Assembly (NCBI GenBank): GCA_032622095.1
Contig: CP136067.1
Coordinates: forward strand, 92,804,707 to 92,868,706
Reading direction: 5' to 3'
DNA: 64,000 nt
DNA from: Siphonodentalium dalli
Lineage: Eukaryota > Mollusca > Scaphopoda > Gadilida > Siphonodentaliidae
Under the pieces are notes generated by a model. It was not told the DNA's origin, did no database searches, and saw only the letters and a program-made list of their open reading frames with translations. The position numbers were made by a program, and so were the translations under genes. This document shows positions 1 to 9,861 of this stretch, one piece after another (position 1 is the first letter of the stretch; the number at the start of each line of letters is the position of its first letter).

Positions 1-7
1 ATACATG

Positions 8-52
8 GGGAGAACGACACCTGAAAAGCCATGTGCTTACTGTCGTTCTCCC
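8..52. repeat. short inverted repeat, 12-bp stem
   Basis: GGGAGAACGACA at 8-19 is matched by its exact reverse complement at 41-52, leaving a 21-base loop. This is an isolated perfect stem. It could be the end of a hairpin element cut by the window edge. No gene is linked to it. Confidence 0.5.
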
Positions 53-440
53 TTTCTACCAGATATCACATATTACCATTATGCATTATATTAATTCATT
101 GTGTATTCCCTCGTTCAATTTATATTATGTATATTATATATTTGGTGGATAAATAAACTATGCTTAAACCAGATATGAATCCATAACACTACTTCAAACA
201 TCCTGCACCGAAATTGGACGATGTACATCATGTTATTCTCACGCTGCTTTCCACACATATGACCCTGACTGATCTCCAGTTGAACTGAATATGGTGATTT
301 GCCTTTCTTGGCTTACAATCATTTCTGAGTCCATAAACTCAGAATATTTAATATTCAGTTAATTTGAAGTGAGGTAATCTGTGAGATAATCAGGCCCGTA
401 AGAACATTTAGCTTTCTTGGCAGTGGGTGGTTAATTTTGT

Positions 441-790
441 ATGCGTGTTATGCTTCCTTTTCCTATTCAACAAGATTTGTATTTAAATTCATCTTCTTTT
501 TTTTACAAAACCCACTACATTTATCACGAAGTCTGGGCAGCTAGTCATGAGATACCGGTCAACAAAAATGTTGTCAGTTGGAAAGCAACAAGTTTTACAA
601 TCGATTTTCTCGACCATTCATACGCGTAGGCGTTGTGCACGTGTAAGATGGAGAGTGGTCGAACGGTGGAAAATATTCGACCTGTTTGTATTAAAAGAAA
701 TGCCATAACAAATGCAACCTTCTTGAGCTGCGTTTTCCAAATGCATGACAATTCAAACTGTTGAACACTTTGTCCAATGTCAGGGAAGGG
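441..790 (+). pseudogene. possible decayed PAN-like module of lectin copy 1
   Basis: One + frame reads through this stretch with stops at about 627-629 and again near 751. Between them it encodes a Cys pattern (VENI..VC, LSCVF, NSNC) that resembles the PAN/apple-like part of exon 1 in lectin copy 2 (SNILRC, YACDLV, TRMC). It sits just upstream of exon 2 of copy 1, where such a module would be expected. The stop directly after NSNC, and a possible splice donor about 40 bases later in the wrong phase, would both be repaired by removing one base, which suggests a frameshift. No signal peptide is visible. The match is a Cys-spacing resemblance only, and the opposite strand is also open, so this is tentative. 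Confidence 0.3.
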
Positions 791-934
791 TGAGAAACCT
801 AACCCCTGTTGCCACGACACGTCGTGCATGTCCAACTGGTCATGTAAGGCGACACATGCGTGCGATTACTAGGCCTAGTTGATATATTGTTTCGACGTGC
901 AAACCAGCATATTATGTTTCACGTTTCTTGACAG

Positions 935-1022
935 ATAAAGCACAGCTCATCGTGCGCAAGAGGCGACGTGATGCTGAACAGTGATATAGCGGACGATGGT
1001 CACCACTGCAAAAGAGTAGCTG
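935..1022 (+). CDS. lectin copy 1, linker exon (exon 2)
   Basis: This 88-nt exon runs from an acceptor (TTTCTTGACAG) to the donor GTAAAT. It is phase 0 at its start and phase 1 at its end and is open in only that frame (29 codons, with Cys at SSC and HHC). Copy 2 has an exon of identical length and phase at 38871-38958. The trailing G joins the AG of the next exon to make the Glu of EIC, which confirms the junction. Confidence 0.7.
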
Positions 1023-1619
1023 GTAAATATATAAAGATTTTACAACAAATTAGAGCACAATGACATAGATAAAACGATTACCTTTCTTGACGAGGGTGGT
1101 CCACATTCGAAAACGCATATTTGTGATAATTCTTAATTATTCCTCTAGTTTTATTTTGACCTTTGCACTGTGAATGCTTATTTTAAAGGTATGTGAATCG
1201 CTTCGGCTTTTGGGTACGTTTACACAACCGATTCGACATGGATTCAAGTCACGAACTAAACCTACTCATCGTACTCACCTTTACCAAGATCGGATGCTAA
1301 ACATTTGCCCATGCTCAAGCATTTAATCTAACAAATACACCCGCCACGTCCCGATGAATAACAACAAACGTTCTCAGAAAACAAAATATGTTTTCACTTC
1401 AATAAGTGTATTAGGGCATCGCGATTATCTATTGACACATGTTACTTTGACAAACCGTGACAAAAGCGTATGTTTATTTTCAATTATGCACAATTCGTGT
1501 ACTGGTGGTTACTTCTTACTTTAGAAACACACATACACACCCGAGTGACCAAACAAGATATTAGCACGTTGTCAACGTTAAACTTCAATGGCAAAATTGG
1601 CTCCTTTGTCAGAAAATTA

Positions 1620-3110
1620 ATCGTCGTAAGCAGGTCAATTTGACCATCTCACAATTATTGTGCAGTTTGTTTGGAGTATTGGCAGAATAGGAAAATTATG
1701 CCAGCTTGCAAACTGGCTCCTGATTTCATGTTGGCCTCACCAATGTGCAGCTTGAAATATTGAAGTCACAATTGTACACATAGTGTCAACAGAGCAATAG
1801 CAATCGTAATCAGGATCCACGCTAAACCCATAACTACATTAGCAAATATTTTGGCAAATGAATATAGTATTTGCCAAATTATTTAGAAATTGCATGCCAA
1901 ATGCTTCCCAGTTTCTGCAACATTGACTATTATATTTCGACAATCGTTATTTGAGCGAATTTTTATATCCATAGGAAAGCAGTTGGTTGTTAGGTATGCT
2001 CGCCTATTTATTGAGGTTGATCACACAACAAAACCAATAACCGAACAATGATATTTCAGAAGGGTTGCTTGACTCAGAAAGACACATCAAAACAAAGATT
2101 ATATTTGTCAACGCCATACCAATACGCCTCCACCATAATGCTGTCAGATTAACTGTAAATATATAGAGGTGCTAACTGTTCTTTAACCTCATAAAATACC
2201 ACATATACAATTAACTTTCTCGATGAAATTACTTGCAAACACCTTCGCCAAATGCAAATATTATTTGTCAAATGTCAATTATTTTTGCCATTGGCAAATG
2301 TGGAACGTGGCAGTGTGAAACCTGAAGACAAAATGCATATATCCGTGATTTGTATTTCACTGTTTATAAAAATAATTGTGTGTCTGGTATTAGACTACTT
2401 CCTTAGTGTCACATAAGGCTCATTAAATTAACATTTTTGTCAAGTCAGTGTGATCATACCTATCTCAAAAGTATTGTGCAATTTGTTTGGAACATTGGCA
2501 AAAGAGAACAAGTGTGCCAACTAGCTAAATGTCTCCTAATTTCACGTTGGCCTCAGACAGCTTAACATCTTGATGTTACAATTAGACATATATGTTCTTC
2601 ATCAGGATCAGGATCCACGTTGGACCGATATTTGCTTTGCCAAATATATTGCCCAATGAATATAGTGTTTGGCAAATAATTTTATAAATTGGCAGATGCT
2701 ATCCTTTTCTCCAACATTACATCTTATTTTTCGACAATCGGTATATGAGCGACTTTCGATATCGATACGAAAGCAGTTAGTTATAACATTTTAGAAGGGT
2801 TGCTTCCCTAGAACGGCACATCAACACAAAGAGGATTAATTATATAAACACTACTACAATAGATACTAGTAATCCCCCATCAGTGGAAGCTATAGTGCTA
2901 CCAACTTGAATGCATCTTGATAGAGGTGATCATTTGTCTCAACTATTATGAAACACCATTAATGCGATGATATTTATTGACCAATATTTTTCACCTTAAT
3001 GAAATAAAAAATAACCTGCAAATCTTTTGACCAAATGCACATATTTGTTTGCCAAATTAATGTAGATTATGTTTACCATTGGAAAATTTGGCAAATAGCA
3101 GCTCGATCCC
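1620..3110. repeat. internal tandem duplication in copy 1 intron 2 (about 0.8 kb unit)
   Basis: About 1640-2340 and 2440-3110 are diverged copies of one another. Shared landmarks are the TTGTGCA.TTTGTTTGGA segment (1660, 2475), GTTGGCCTCA (1731, 2546), GGCAAAT-rich stretches (1850, 2640), GAGCGA.TTT (1953, 2747) and AAGGGTTGCTT (2060, 2797). Copy 2 keeps only the last part of this region (40470-40800), so either the duplication happened in copy 1 or one unit was lost in copy 2. No coding content is seen. Confidence 0.6.
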
Positions 3111-3626
3111 TGATGCTACATGTATATAGACATAATACACAGTTCGTGGATCTGTTTCTAGACCTAGTTTTTGTTTAATATTATACAAGGTCCCTAATGC
3201 CACCTAACATTTCACCTAACAACAGAATGTTTTTGACACGTGTGTTATCTGGAGATAAGGCGCTGTGGTCGTTGGGACACAATGCATCAACCGCTAAGCG
3301 GTTCTCACTAAATGTGCCCCAAACTCGCAGTGCCGTATCCTCTACAACACGCACACCACTACATTCATTTATTTTATTTATATACATTTTTGATGATTTA
3401 TTCCCATAAACAAGCTGTATGTATTCTGATTTATGTTCACAAAATATGCCGACAATTTGATATTAGCCCACGCAGCACATTAAGTCAACACAAAATAACA
3501 TTATTCAAGTACTTAGCAACGATCACGTGATATAAATTACTGGCTTCAGTATCAATTCGGCTGAACTTTTCAAATCATGCTCAGTTATTGGCCTTACAAT
3601 CACTCATATAGTCCATATGGGGGTCC

Positions 3627-3652
3627 GGGCTGGTCCGGGCTGGTCCGGGAGG
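3627..3652. repeat. GGTCCGGGCT short tandem repeat
   Basis: A 10-base GC-rich unit is repeated 2.5 times inside an AT-rich intron. Confidence 0.6.
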
Positions 3653-3839
3653 TGTTTAGTCACACCGCTCAGTTACTATGCTGATCGCTTTTGGTGATAA
3701 AGTCAACAATTTGTGACGCCTTGTTCGTGTTACGGACTGTGTTATTGGGATATGAAACAATTGAGCAATCACCGAACAGGATTTGGTGTAACGGAAAGTC
3801 TATGTAAATATTAAATGATCAGTATCTACCATATTTCAG

Positions 3840-4010
3840 AGATATGCGAGGTCGGCCAGTACATAATTGGAGGCCGATGTGTCGCATTTGAGAGAGGACC
3901 AGCTACGTGGTACGAAGCGCGCGACAAATGCGTACAAATGGGCGGCAGACTGGTAGTTATTGATTCCCAGGCGACACACGATGCACTCAGGGAACTCGTC
4001 ATACAAAAGA
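3840..4010 (+). CDS. lectin copy 1, N-terminal half of CTLD (exon 3)
   Basis: This 171-nt exon lies between CATATTTCAG and GTGAGT and encodes the first half of a long-form C-type lectin domain. It shows EIC, the YIIGGRC block, ATWYEARDKC and GGRLVVID, the usual WxxAxxxC and GxLa positions of the fold. It is 82% identical in protein to copy 2 (10 changes in 57 residues by eye). Only one of those changes lies in the first 29 residues. It reads SQ where copy 2 has CQ, and so lacks the extra cysteine. Confidence 0.85.
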
Positions 4011-6121
4011 GTGAGTTAATACATAAAATATAATAGTGTAATATATTTGCTAATATACAATGACTGCCACGTTCAACAACAAAGGCACCTTTCGTGTTAA
4101 TGAACATGGTTGGTATTCAGTGACATTCTCATACCATTGGCCGGCAGTCAAGTGTTCGCGGTATTGCATCGTATTGGGGTTGATGTTCTATCTTATATGT
4201 TGCTTTTATTGCATGATGCCTTAAAATCAGTTTACGTGCATTACAGCTACACTTGTCGAAAAAGAGTCGGCCACAAAGAACGAAATTTATATTCAAAGGG
4301 CAAATACTAGACATGATATACAACGTTAACCATGTGGACATATTGGCTGGATGTTGCTTTTTTGGGGGTGTCAAGCGTCGAATTTTCAAGTAGATTTTGG
4401 TCAAGTTTATTTGAACGTTGGTTACAGTCTTAAAACTGAAGTGAACTGAAAGGTGGCTTAAGGTGGAACACGATTACCTAAAACATATTGACATCGAGTA
4501 AGATGGTAAAGAATTAACGAAGCCTACAAATACGAAAACCGACAATTCAGCCTCTCATAATGGTAATTTAATGCTATAAGAACATAATCTAGAACTATGC
4601 TGTGCTAGTTCGTTTCGTGTAGAAGCTATCGATTTGCGGCAATGATGGCCGTAGTGACTGGCATATTGATTTACCCCAATTTCTCAAATTCCTCAAGGCT
4701 GCCAGCTAGTCAGTTGGCGGATTCTTCAGAATGGTGCTCAAGATCACCGAAATCCACTGAGAAAAACAATTTATACACGAGAACAAGCATTTTTGACTTG
4801 GTGGCATGACTATACCTGAAATATATTCACATCGAGTATGATGGTCTAGAATTAACAAAACAAGTAGCCACGTCCCTGCTAGCTCGTTATTTACACTGAT
4901 TTAATGTTTCCATTCGTTGTACAGTTCTGGGTCTGTAATGTCGAATAACACAGAATAGCCTCGTGCTATTAATATGACATTAGAACATAAAACACAAACA
5001 AACATACACGTTTTCACCCTTGCACATGCACACCCGCCCTAAAGATGGGCCATGTGCCGGCCTGTCCGAATGATAATTGGGATATTTTCAAGCAGAAACG
5101 GTCAAAATGTGAAGTATATCAATCGCATCTTTGACATCCCAGATCTGCGTTTGGCGACATATCGATCTGCGGCGTTGATACCCGAAATTATGGTGGGTAC
5201 TCACACTTGGACGCATATAGAATTTTTGCCAACCGCTCTGCAAGCTATATAATTTTATGGTTATAATTAAACATATAATTTTATATTGATACACGCATTA
5301 TCCGCCATCTATGACTGATAATTATGTTTCAAACGAACTACATAGCGTCAAAAATTGTCTACTATTTATGATAAAATCGGAAATGAGACGGAATTTCTAT
5401 TAATTTATCGGAATGAGAGCAAGCTATGGTCGCTATCCCATTGAGGGAACATTCTTCTTTGCGAAATTATGTTTTGAATAGTGGATATCACCATTTAACT
5501 GGGAGATATATAGCTTCATCCGAGTGAAGATGTCTTCATTTACAAAAAACGCAATTCTCGGATTTGGTGATACCCTCGGGTTTGGCGATACCACGTACAC
5601 GGGGGTGAGCTATGTACTTTTGAACTGATGGTCGGCAGTACTGTAATTGACAGGGTAGTCTGACTCGACGAAATTCTAATGCAACATCGAAATTCCCTTT
5701 TGAATCACATGAATTATTGAAGAGTTTATAATATGCATTGTCATATCACTCGATGCTGCTCTAATTTATGCAGCGGAACGTAAGCAAGAAAGTATTACGT
5801 GGATTGGCAATTTATGATTATATTATACTTTATAACTGAATGGGTTACCCATCTGGAACAGAAATAGTTACAGTGTCATCTTCGGTTCAAATCATTTAGC
5901 ATTACCGCATGCGTATAATCAGTTGCAAGTTTGCATTATTCCAATATCGGACGTTTTGTTTATTGAATTCAATATCGAAATTATCAGCTGCAATATGGAG
6001 CAATGTCTAATAATGGACCCGCATGTGCGGTTTATCAAACACCGGGTCTGTCATCGCAATGGACCAACGAAAAGTAGTCGCCGAACGGCACGTTTAAGTA
6101 TGTGAACTATTGTTACTTGTG
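4011..6121 (+). other. intron 3 of lectin copy 1
   Basis: No gene or clear transposon is recognised inside. Parts at both ends align with intron 3 of copy 2 (41738-49560). The intron is about 2.1 kb here against 7.8 kb in copy 2. The small open frames at 4110-4310 and 5052-5252 have antisense open frames of equal length and no recognisable motif. Confidence 0.5.
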
Positions 6122-6352
6122 TCTACCTTCTCTGATGTCTGGATAGATGGTAGCGATGAAGCTGTGGAGGGCAGCTGGGTCATCTGGGATGGGAGTAACC
6201 TCCCTTGGATCTCGTGGACAGGAATACAACCAGACAACAGGTATACCAAGGAGCACTGTATGGATCTCAGGAGGAGCCAGCCCTTCCACATGAACGACGG
6301 TGAATGCCAATGGGGAAGACCATATATGTGTGAGCTGGACTTTGGAGCATGA
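6122..6352 (+). CDS. lectin copy 1, C-terminal half of CTLD (exon 4, acceptor lost)
   Basis: The frame encodes WIDGSDEAVEG, SWVIWDGSNLPW, QPDN, KEHC, MNDGEC and PYMCE, then stops: the second half of a CTLD. Framing is fixed by alignment to 49569-49802. The usual acceptor and the first codons are deleted, so the left edge is where homology resumes and is not a known splice site. The canonical Cys of this half (EHC, GEC, MCE) remain, and the coding frame is still open, so the damage may be recent or rescued by a cryptic acceptor. Confidence 0.7.
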   Translation, partial: STFSDVWIDGSDEAVEGSWVIWDGSNLPWISWTGIQPDNRYTKEHCMDLRRSQPFHMNDGECQWGRPYMCELDFGA

Positions 6353-6380
6353 GTGTGGAATCAATGTAGGACATATGCAA

Positions 6381-6386
6381 AATAAA
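6381..6386 (+). promoter_or_regulatory. poly(A) signal, lectin copy 1
   Basis: AATAAA lies 29 bases after the stop and is conserved in the same context in copy 2 at 49831-49836. Confidence 0.6.
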
Positions 6387-6799
6387 AATGGAACATCAAG
6401 CGTTTCTAATTATTATTATGGGTGGTTACCCTCTTGATACGAAATGCTCAGTGACGAGTAATTCCTTTAGGAAATGTTCAAATCATAATTCCATCAAACC
6501 GGTCGGAGAACATGAATCCGTCTACACAAATACTACACAAATATACCTTATATCTGATTAATATTTCCACAGTACCTATGTAGATAAATACTAGACTATT
6601 GCGAGCTACACCGAATTATATTTAGGAAAGCAAGGCTTAAGTATTATTTCTAATTGTGAATGTAATATAATTGTAATGCGGAAAATAGCAATTAGTGGTA
6701 ATGAAGTAATGCGGTAAATACTAATTATTGGTAATGATGCAAATTAGTAGTCACATACCTCCTACCACGCACCGTCCAGGCAAATACATATTGAGAGCA

Positions 6800-7005
6800 G
6801 CGAGGACAGCCAGAAATACAAGAGGGTCATGCTATGTGTACCCGAATGACGATTGATGTCCATGAGAGAGAACATATATCCGTGAGTCGAACGTTGGAGC
6901 ATGCGAAAAGCATGCTAGTTGTAAGGACGTCGTGTATGAGTACATCGCTATTCACGTGAACATAAGAATCGATCCAATGATAAACATATTTAAAATAACA
7001 TTGGA
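6800..7005 (+). pseudogene. relic of an additional lectin terminal exon (copy 1 locus)
   Basis: About 6830-6930 aligns with the end of the lectin last exon. CGAATGACGATTGATGTCC matches TGAACGACGGTGAATGCCA, and ACATATATCCGTGAG matches CCATATATGTGTGAG, followed by the same GTTGGAGCATG. The 3' flank then resumes at about 6970-7005 (ATCCAATGATAAACATAT..AAAATAA). The frame has a stop in the NDG(x)C segment and lost Cys codons, so it is non-coding. The same relic occurs at 50165-50376, so it predates the segmental duplication. Confidence 0.6.
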
Positions 7006-7475
7006 TCACCATGATAATCGTGTGTCGTCGATAGTGGACACGTTTGTATTGATCGTTCTTAACGTGCAACAGACCGAGGCCAGCTAACATTGTGGCAACC
7101 ATGTTATACATGTATCTCCAAACAAAATCCCTCTATCTTTCCACGGGAAATTTCGTTAGCTGTCATGAGATGTGAAACGCGGCTGACCATGGTGTTAAAT
7201 CAGATACATAATTATGCGTTTAAACTGTCATTGGTGAATACATACTGCCACATAATAACGAATTTATAGTTTAAGGTAGATTAGTTTGTTTTATATGTTA
7301 ACCCTTACAGGTAAGTTGGTGTCTGACCAGGTGACACATCTGCCAGCGTCAGCAAAACTCACACTTAGCTCTCCGGAATGGCAATTCAGAATGGAGGACT
7401 AGCTGACGGACTATACAGTATGTCTGTCAACTTAGGTATAGTGAAATAAATAATTGCTTACAACCTATCCATAGG

Positions 7476-7850
7476 ATAGGATAGGATAACTTTATTCACA
7501 ATATACACACACGTATAGCAAACATATTATCAACAATAAATACAGGTATGTTGTATATTGCTCGGGGTAGCATAGCCCTGCCAGGCTGTCTTCCTACCAT
7601 CCCCGGTGGTATGGGTATCGGTATGATTGTTTAATGATGGCGTATGTGAGCGTTCATCTCCGTGTGAGCGCACAGACTATATCGTAGCATGTGGAAATAG
7701 TATCAAGGGCGTGTTACAGACGTGTTGAATTTTATGGGTACCAACCCGGACCATTGTTCATAACAATAACTAAAATATTATTGCGTGGTTCACCGGGGAG
7801 GCAGTTCCTGTGGTCCTGTCGAGTATGTCGTGTAACTTGTAGACATTAAA
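7476..7850 (-). mobile_element. 3' tail of a non-LTR retrotransposon (LINE)
   Basis: On the minus strand this ends with GAATAAAGTTATCC followed by repeated TATCC units (GGATA on + at 7476-7489). This 3'-UTR-plus-short-repeat ending is typical of many invertebrate CR1/RTE-type LINEs. No coding part is visible, so it is a short 5'-truncated insertion and its 5' edge is uncertain. The duplicated lectin 3' flank ends just beside it, at about 7445. Confidence 0.5.
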
Positions 7851-9725
7851 CTGTCATTTTCCGAAGAAAACAAATCATAAACATTATGTATTTTGACTGG
7901 GAGATAGCTTAGGGTTGGTTATAATATAATGTTCTATATGGTGTTTTATCATTTGAATTTATAACAAGTTATAACTGAACTTATCACAACAAGTTATTTA
8001 AACTGCAGCTGCCACCGAGTTATCACTTCTGAAACCATACTCATTATTATACAAGTAAAAGTGTCATTTGACATCAATGTAACGAACTCTTCCCTAATTA
8101 TGTGTGTTTGTCAGCATTCTCCCTATTTCCTTGTCGCTACACTATGTGGCCATTTACCCTACAAGCTACACGACATAAGTTTCATGCAAAACCTCTCTCT
8201 TTGTAACACGCGTTACATGTTTCTACAATATTTTATTCTAAACACGACTTACGAGTCTTGGATACAAATATCCAATATCTCTCGCCCCGAAGGTGTGTGA
8301 TACGACTGGGTCCTGCTAATTTATAAATTGAGCAAACTGATGATGTTAACAGAAAGTACCGTAATATTTTCTTAATTTGTCTTTGACTTTTTCGCGATGT
8401 TACGATAATCTGAACATATCCAGGAAAAGCCATTCCAAAACATATTTATTGCAGAATATTTTTAATACGGGTTGTATTAGTTGTTGAAAATCGACTATAA
8501 TCAAGATGGTTATTCGTGTCGTTTGAGAAACATCAAAGCATGCATTATTATATTTTACAAAAGATATATGTTCTTGAATGTTTCATACACACATTGGTTT
8601 TTCTTCTCAACTCGCTTGGATTAGCCAAAACCCGCGAAAATTACAATTTAGAAAAAAATAGCGGTACTGAATCAGTTTGCCCTACCCGCATCATAGCAAT
8701 TCTGCAAGACAACCATAATAATAGCATATTAGCAGGACCACTCGACCAGGGATGATATTGAGTTCATTCATATTCATTTATCTATTTTATCGTTTAGCAG
8801 CGAAACGATTTAGTAAAACAACGTCGCATATCAATCGAAGTACCCGAATAGCACATGCATGCGGGATAACCCAACAACAAGTATTATCCACCTCCTACCC
8901 CTGTCTACTATACAGATAAAGCCCATCAGATAAACCACGCCTCTATCCGTCTACTAGACAGATAAAGTATCCTCTACTAGACAGATAAACTTAAAATATG
9001 CAAGGAAGAAAGGTTACAAGAACTTGGAGCAGTTAACCTCCAGCAGTTCGTGAGTGACGTCACTGGGTCGTGACAACGTTATGGAGCATCATTAGAACGG
9101 ACCATGATGGTTTCCGTTGTTAGTGACAGCGTCCTTAGAAACGTCAACATACACAACGTATTTTCGTGCAACAACTTTCTAAAAGATCAAAGGATGCGCC
9201 CCAAAACGCACTCAAACAGAATTTTTAAATGTTCAGTTGGTGAAATCTATAACTTGAATAAGCAATTGGCAGTTTGTTACTATATAAAGTATAAGATATT
9301 CTTCCGTGAGCTGGTAGTGGTACATTTGCACTGCCGATCTTATAGTGCTGGTGCTAAGTACTGCTAAAATTCAGACTTTCATTCAATTCATTAAAAAGTT
9401 TCAAGCACAAACATCCAAATTCACATGACTGCTATATTCGTACATTTCTGTTTTAGATTTGAACGTTACCAAATCATTTAGATTTTATTAGAAATTACAC
9501 CATGTGCTATGATATTTCCGGCATAATTTAGAAATTATATGGCGGACTATTTCCCGGTACAGTCGATGAATACAAAACTGTTTCATAATTAATTAGTCTC
9601 TACTATACAGATAAAGTCGCTAAGTAGGTCATCGCTTCTCTGTAAGGAGCCTGTGAATTTTGCGATGTTTTTTGACAAAAACTGCGATAAAATACATTTA
9701 AATTCGTTCGGTGAATAAACAGAAC
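7851..9725. other. AT-rich intergenic sequence with a CAGATAAA repeat
   Basis: No gene is recognised. The motif CTACTA(T/G)ACAGATAAA recurs at about 8907, 8951, 8974 and 9599. The first three lie close together and the last lies 0.6 kb on, so 8900-9620 may be the body of an unnamed element bordered by this motif. Confidence 0.35.
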
Positions 9726-9861
9726 ATCCACATAGTGCAGCTGAATAAAGAATTTATTTTTGCTCGTATGTGGGCATCTATTTGGCTCGCCTAGAGGCTC
9801 GCCAAATAGATGCCCACATACGCGCAAAAATAAATTCTTTATTCAGCTGCACTATGCGGAT
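9726..9861. repeat. near-perfect inverted repeat, 61-bp arms
   Basis: Arms 9726-9786 and 9801-9861 are reverse complements with only two mismatches (at 9730/9857 and 9764/9823) around a 14-base spacer. Transcription from either strand would give a long perfect hairpin. It may be a recent inverted duplication, a foldback element or a small-RNA precursor. No coding frame of interest runs through it. Confidence 0.9.

Larger units (their letters stand above)
935..6352 (+). pseudogene. C-type lectin gene, copy 1 (probable pseudogene or altered gene)
   Basis: This is a paralogue of the secreted lectin at 36734-49802. Three exons are visible: 935-1022, 3840-4010 and the body of a last exon ending in TGA at 6350-6352. 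The first two keep AG acceptors, GT donors and the same phases as copy 2. The last exon has lost its acceptor: against copy 2 (TTTCTTTCAG before the exon) an 18-bp deletion joins intron to exon just before 6122. An upstream AG at 6097-6098 would keep the frame and add eight residues, but it has a poor pyrimidine tract. The lectin domain has QPD instead of QPN and KEHC instead of NEDC, so the calcium/sugar site is probably damaged. Exon 1 (signal peptide) is not found and would lie in the decayed 441-790 segment or before the window. A poly(A) signal follows at 6381. Confidence 0.75.
815..7445 (+). repeat. segmental duplication, copy 1 (lectin locus)
   Basis: This block aligns in pieces, in the same order and orientation, with 38750-50790. 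Matching pieces are 815-1080 with 38750-39010, 2860-3200 with 40470-40815, 3680-4060 with 41410-41770, 4440-4650 with 42140-42380, 5600-6420 with 48500-49860, and 6420-7440 with 49860-50770. Exons, introns and 3' flank are all included, so this is a DNA-level duplication and not a retrocopy. Copy 1 is 6.6 kb and copy 2 is 12.0 kb; the difference is mostly transposon insertions in copy 2. Confidence 0.85.

Noticed and set aside
3181-3409. Overlapping sense and antisense frames in copy 1 intron 2
   Set aside because: Mutually antisense, no domain, and the segment is absent from the duplicated locus.
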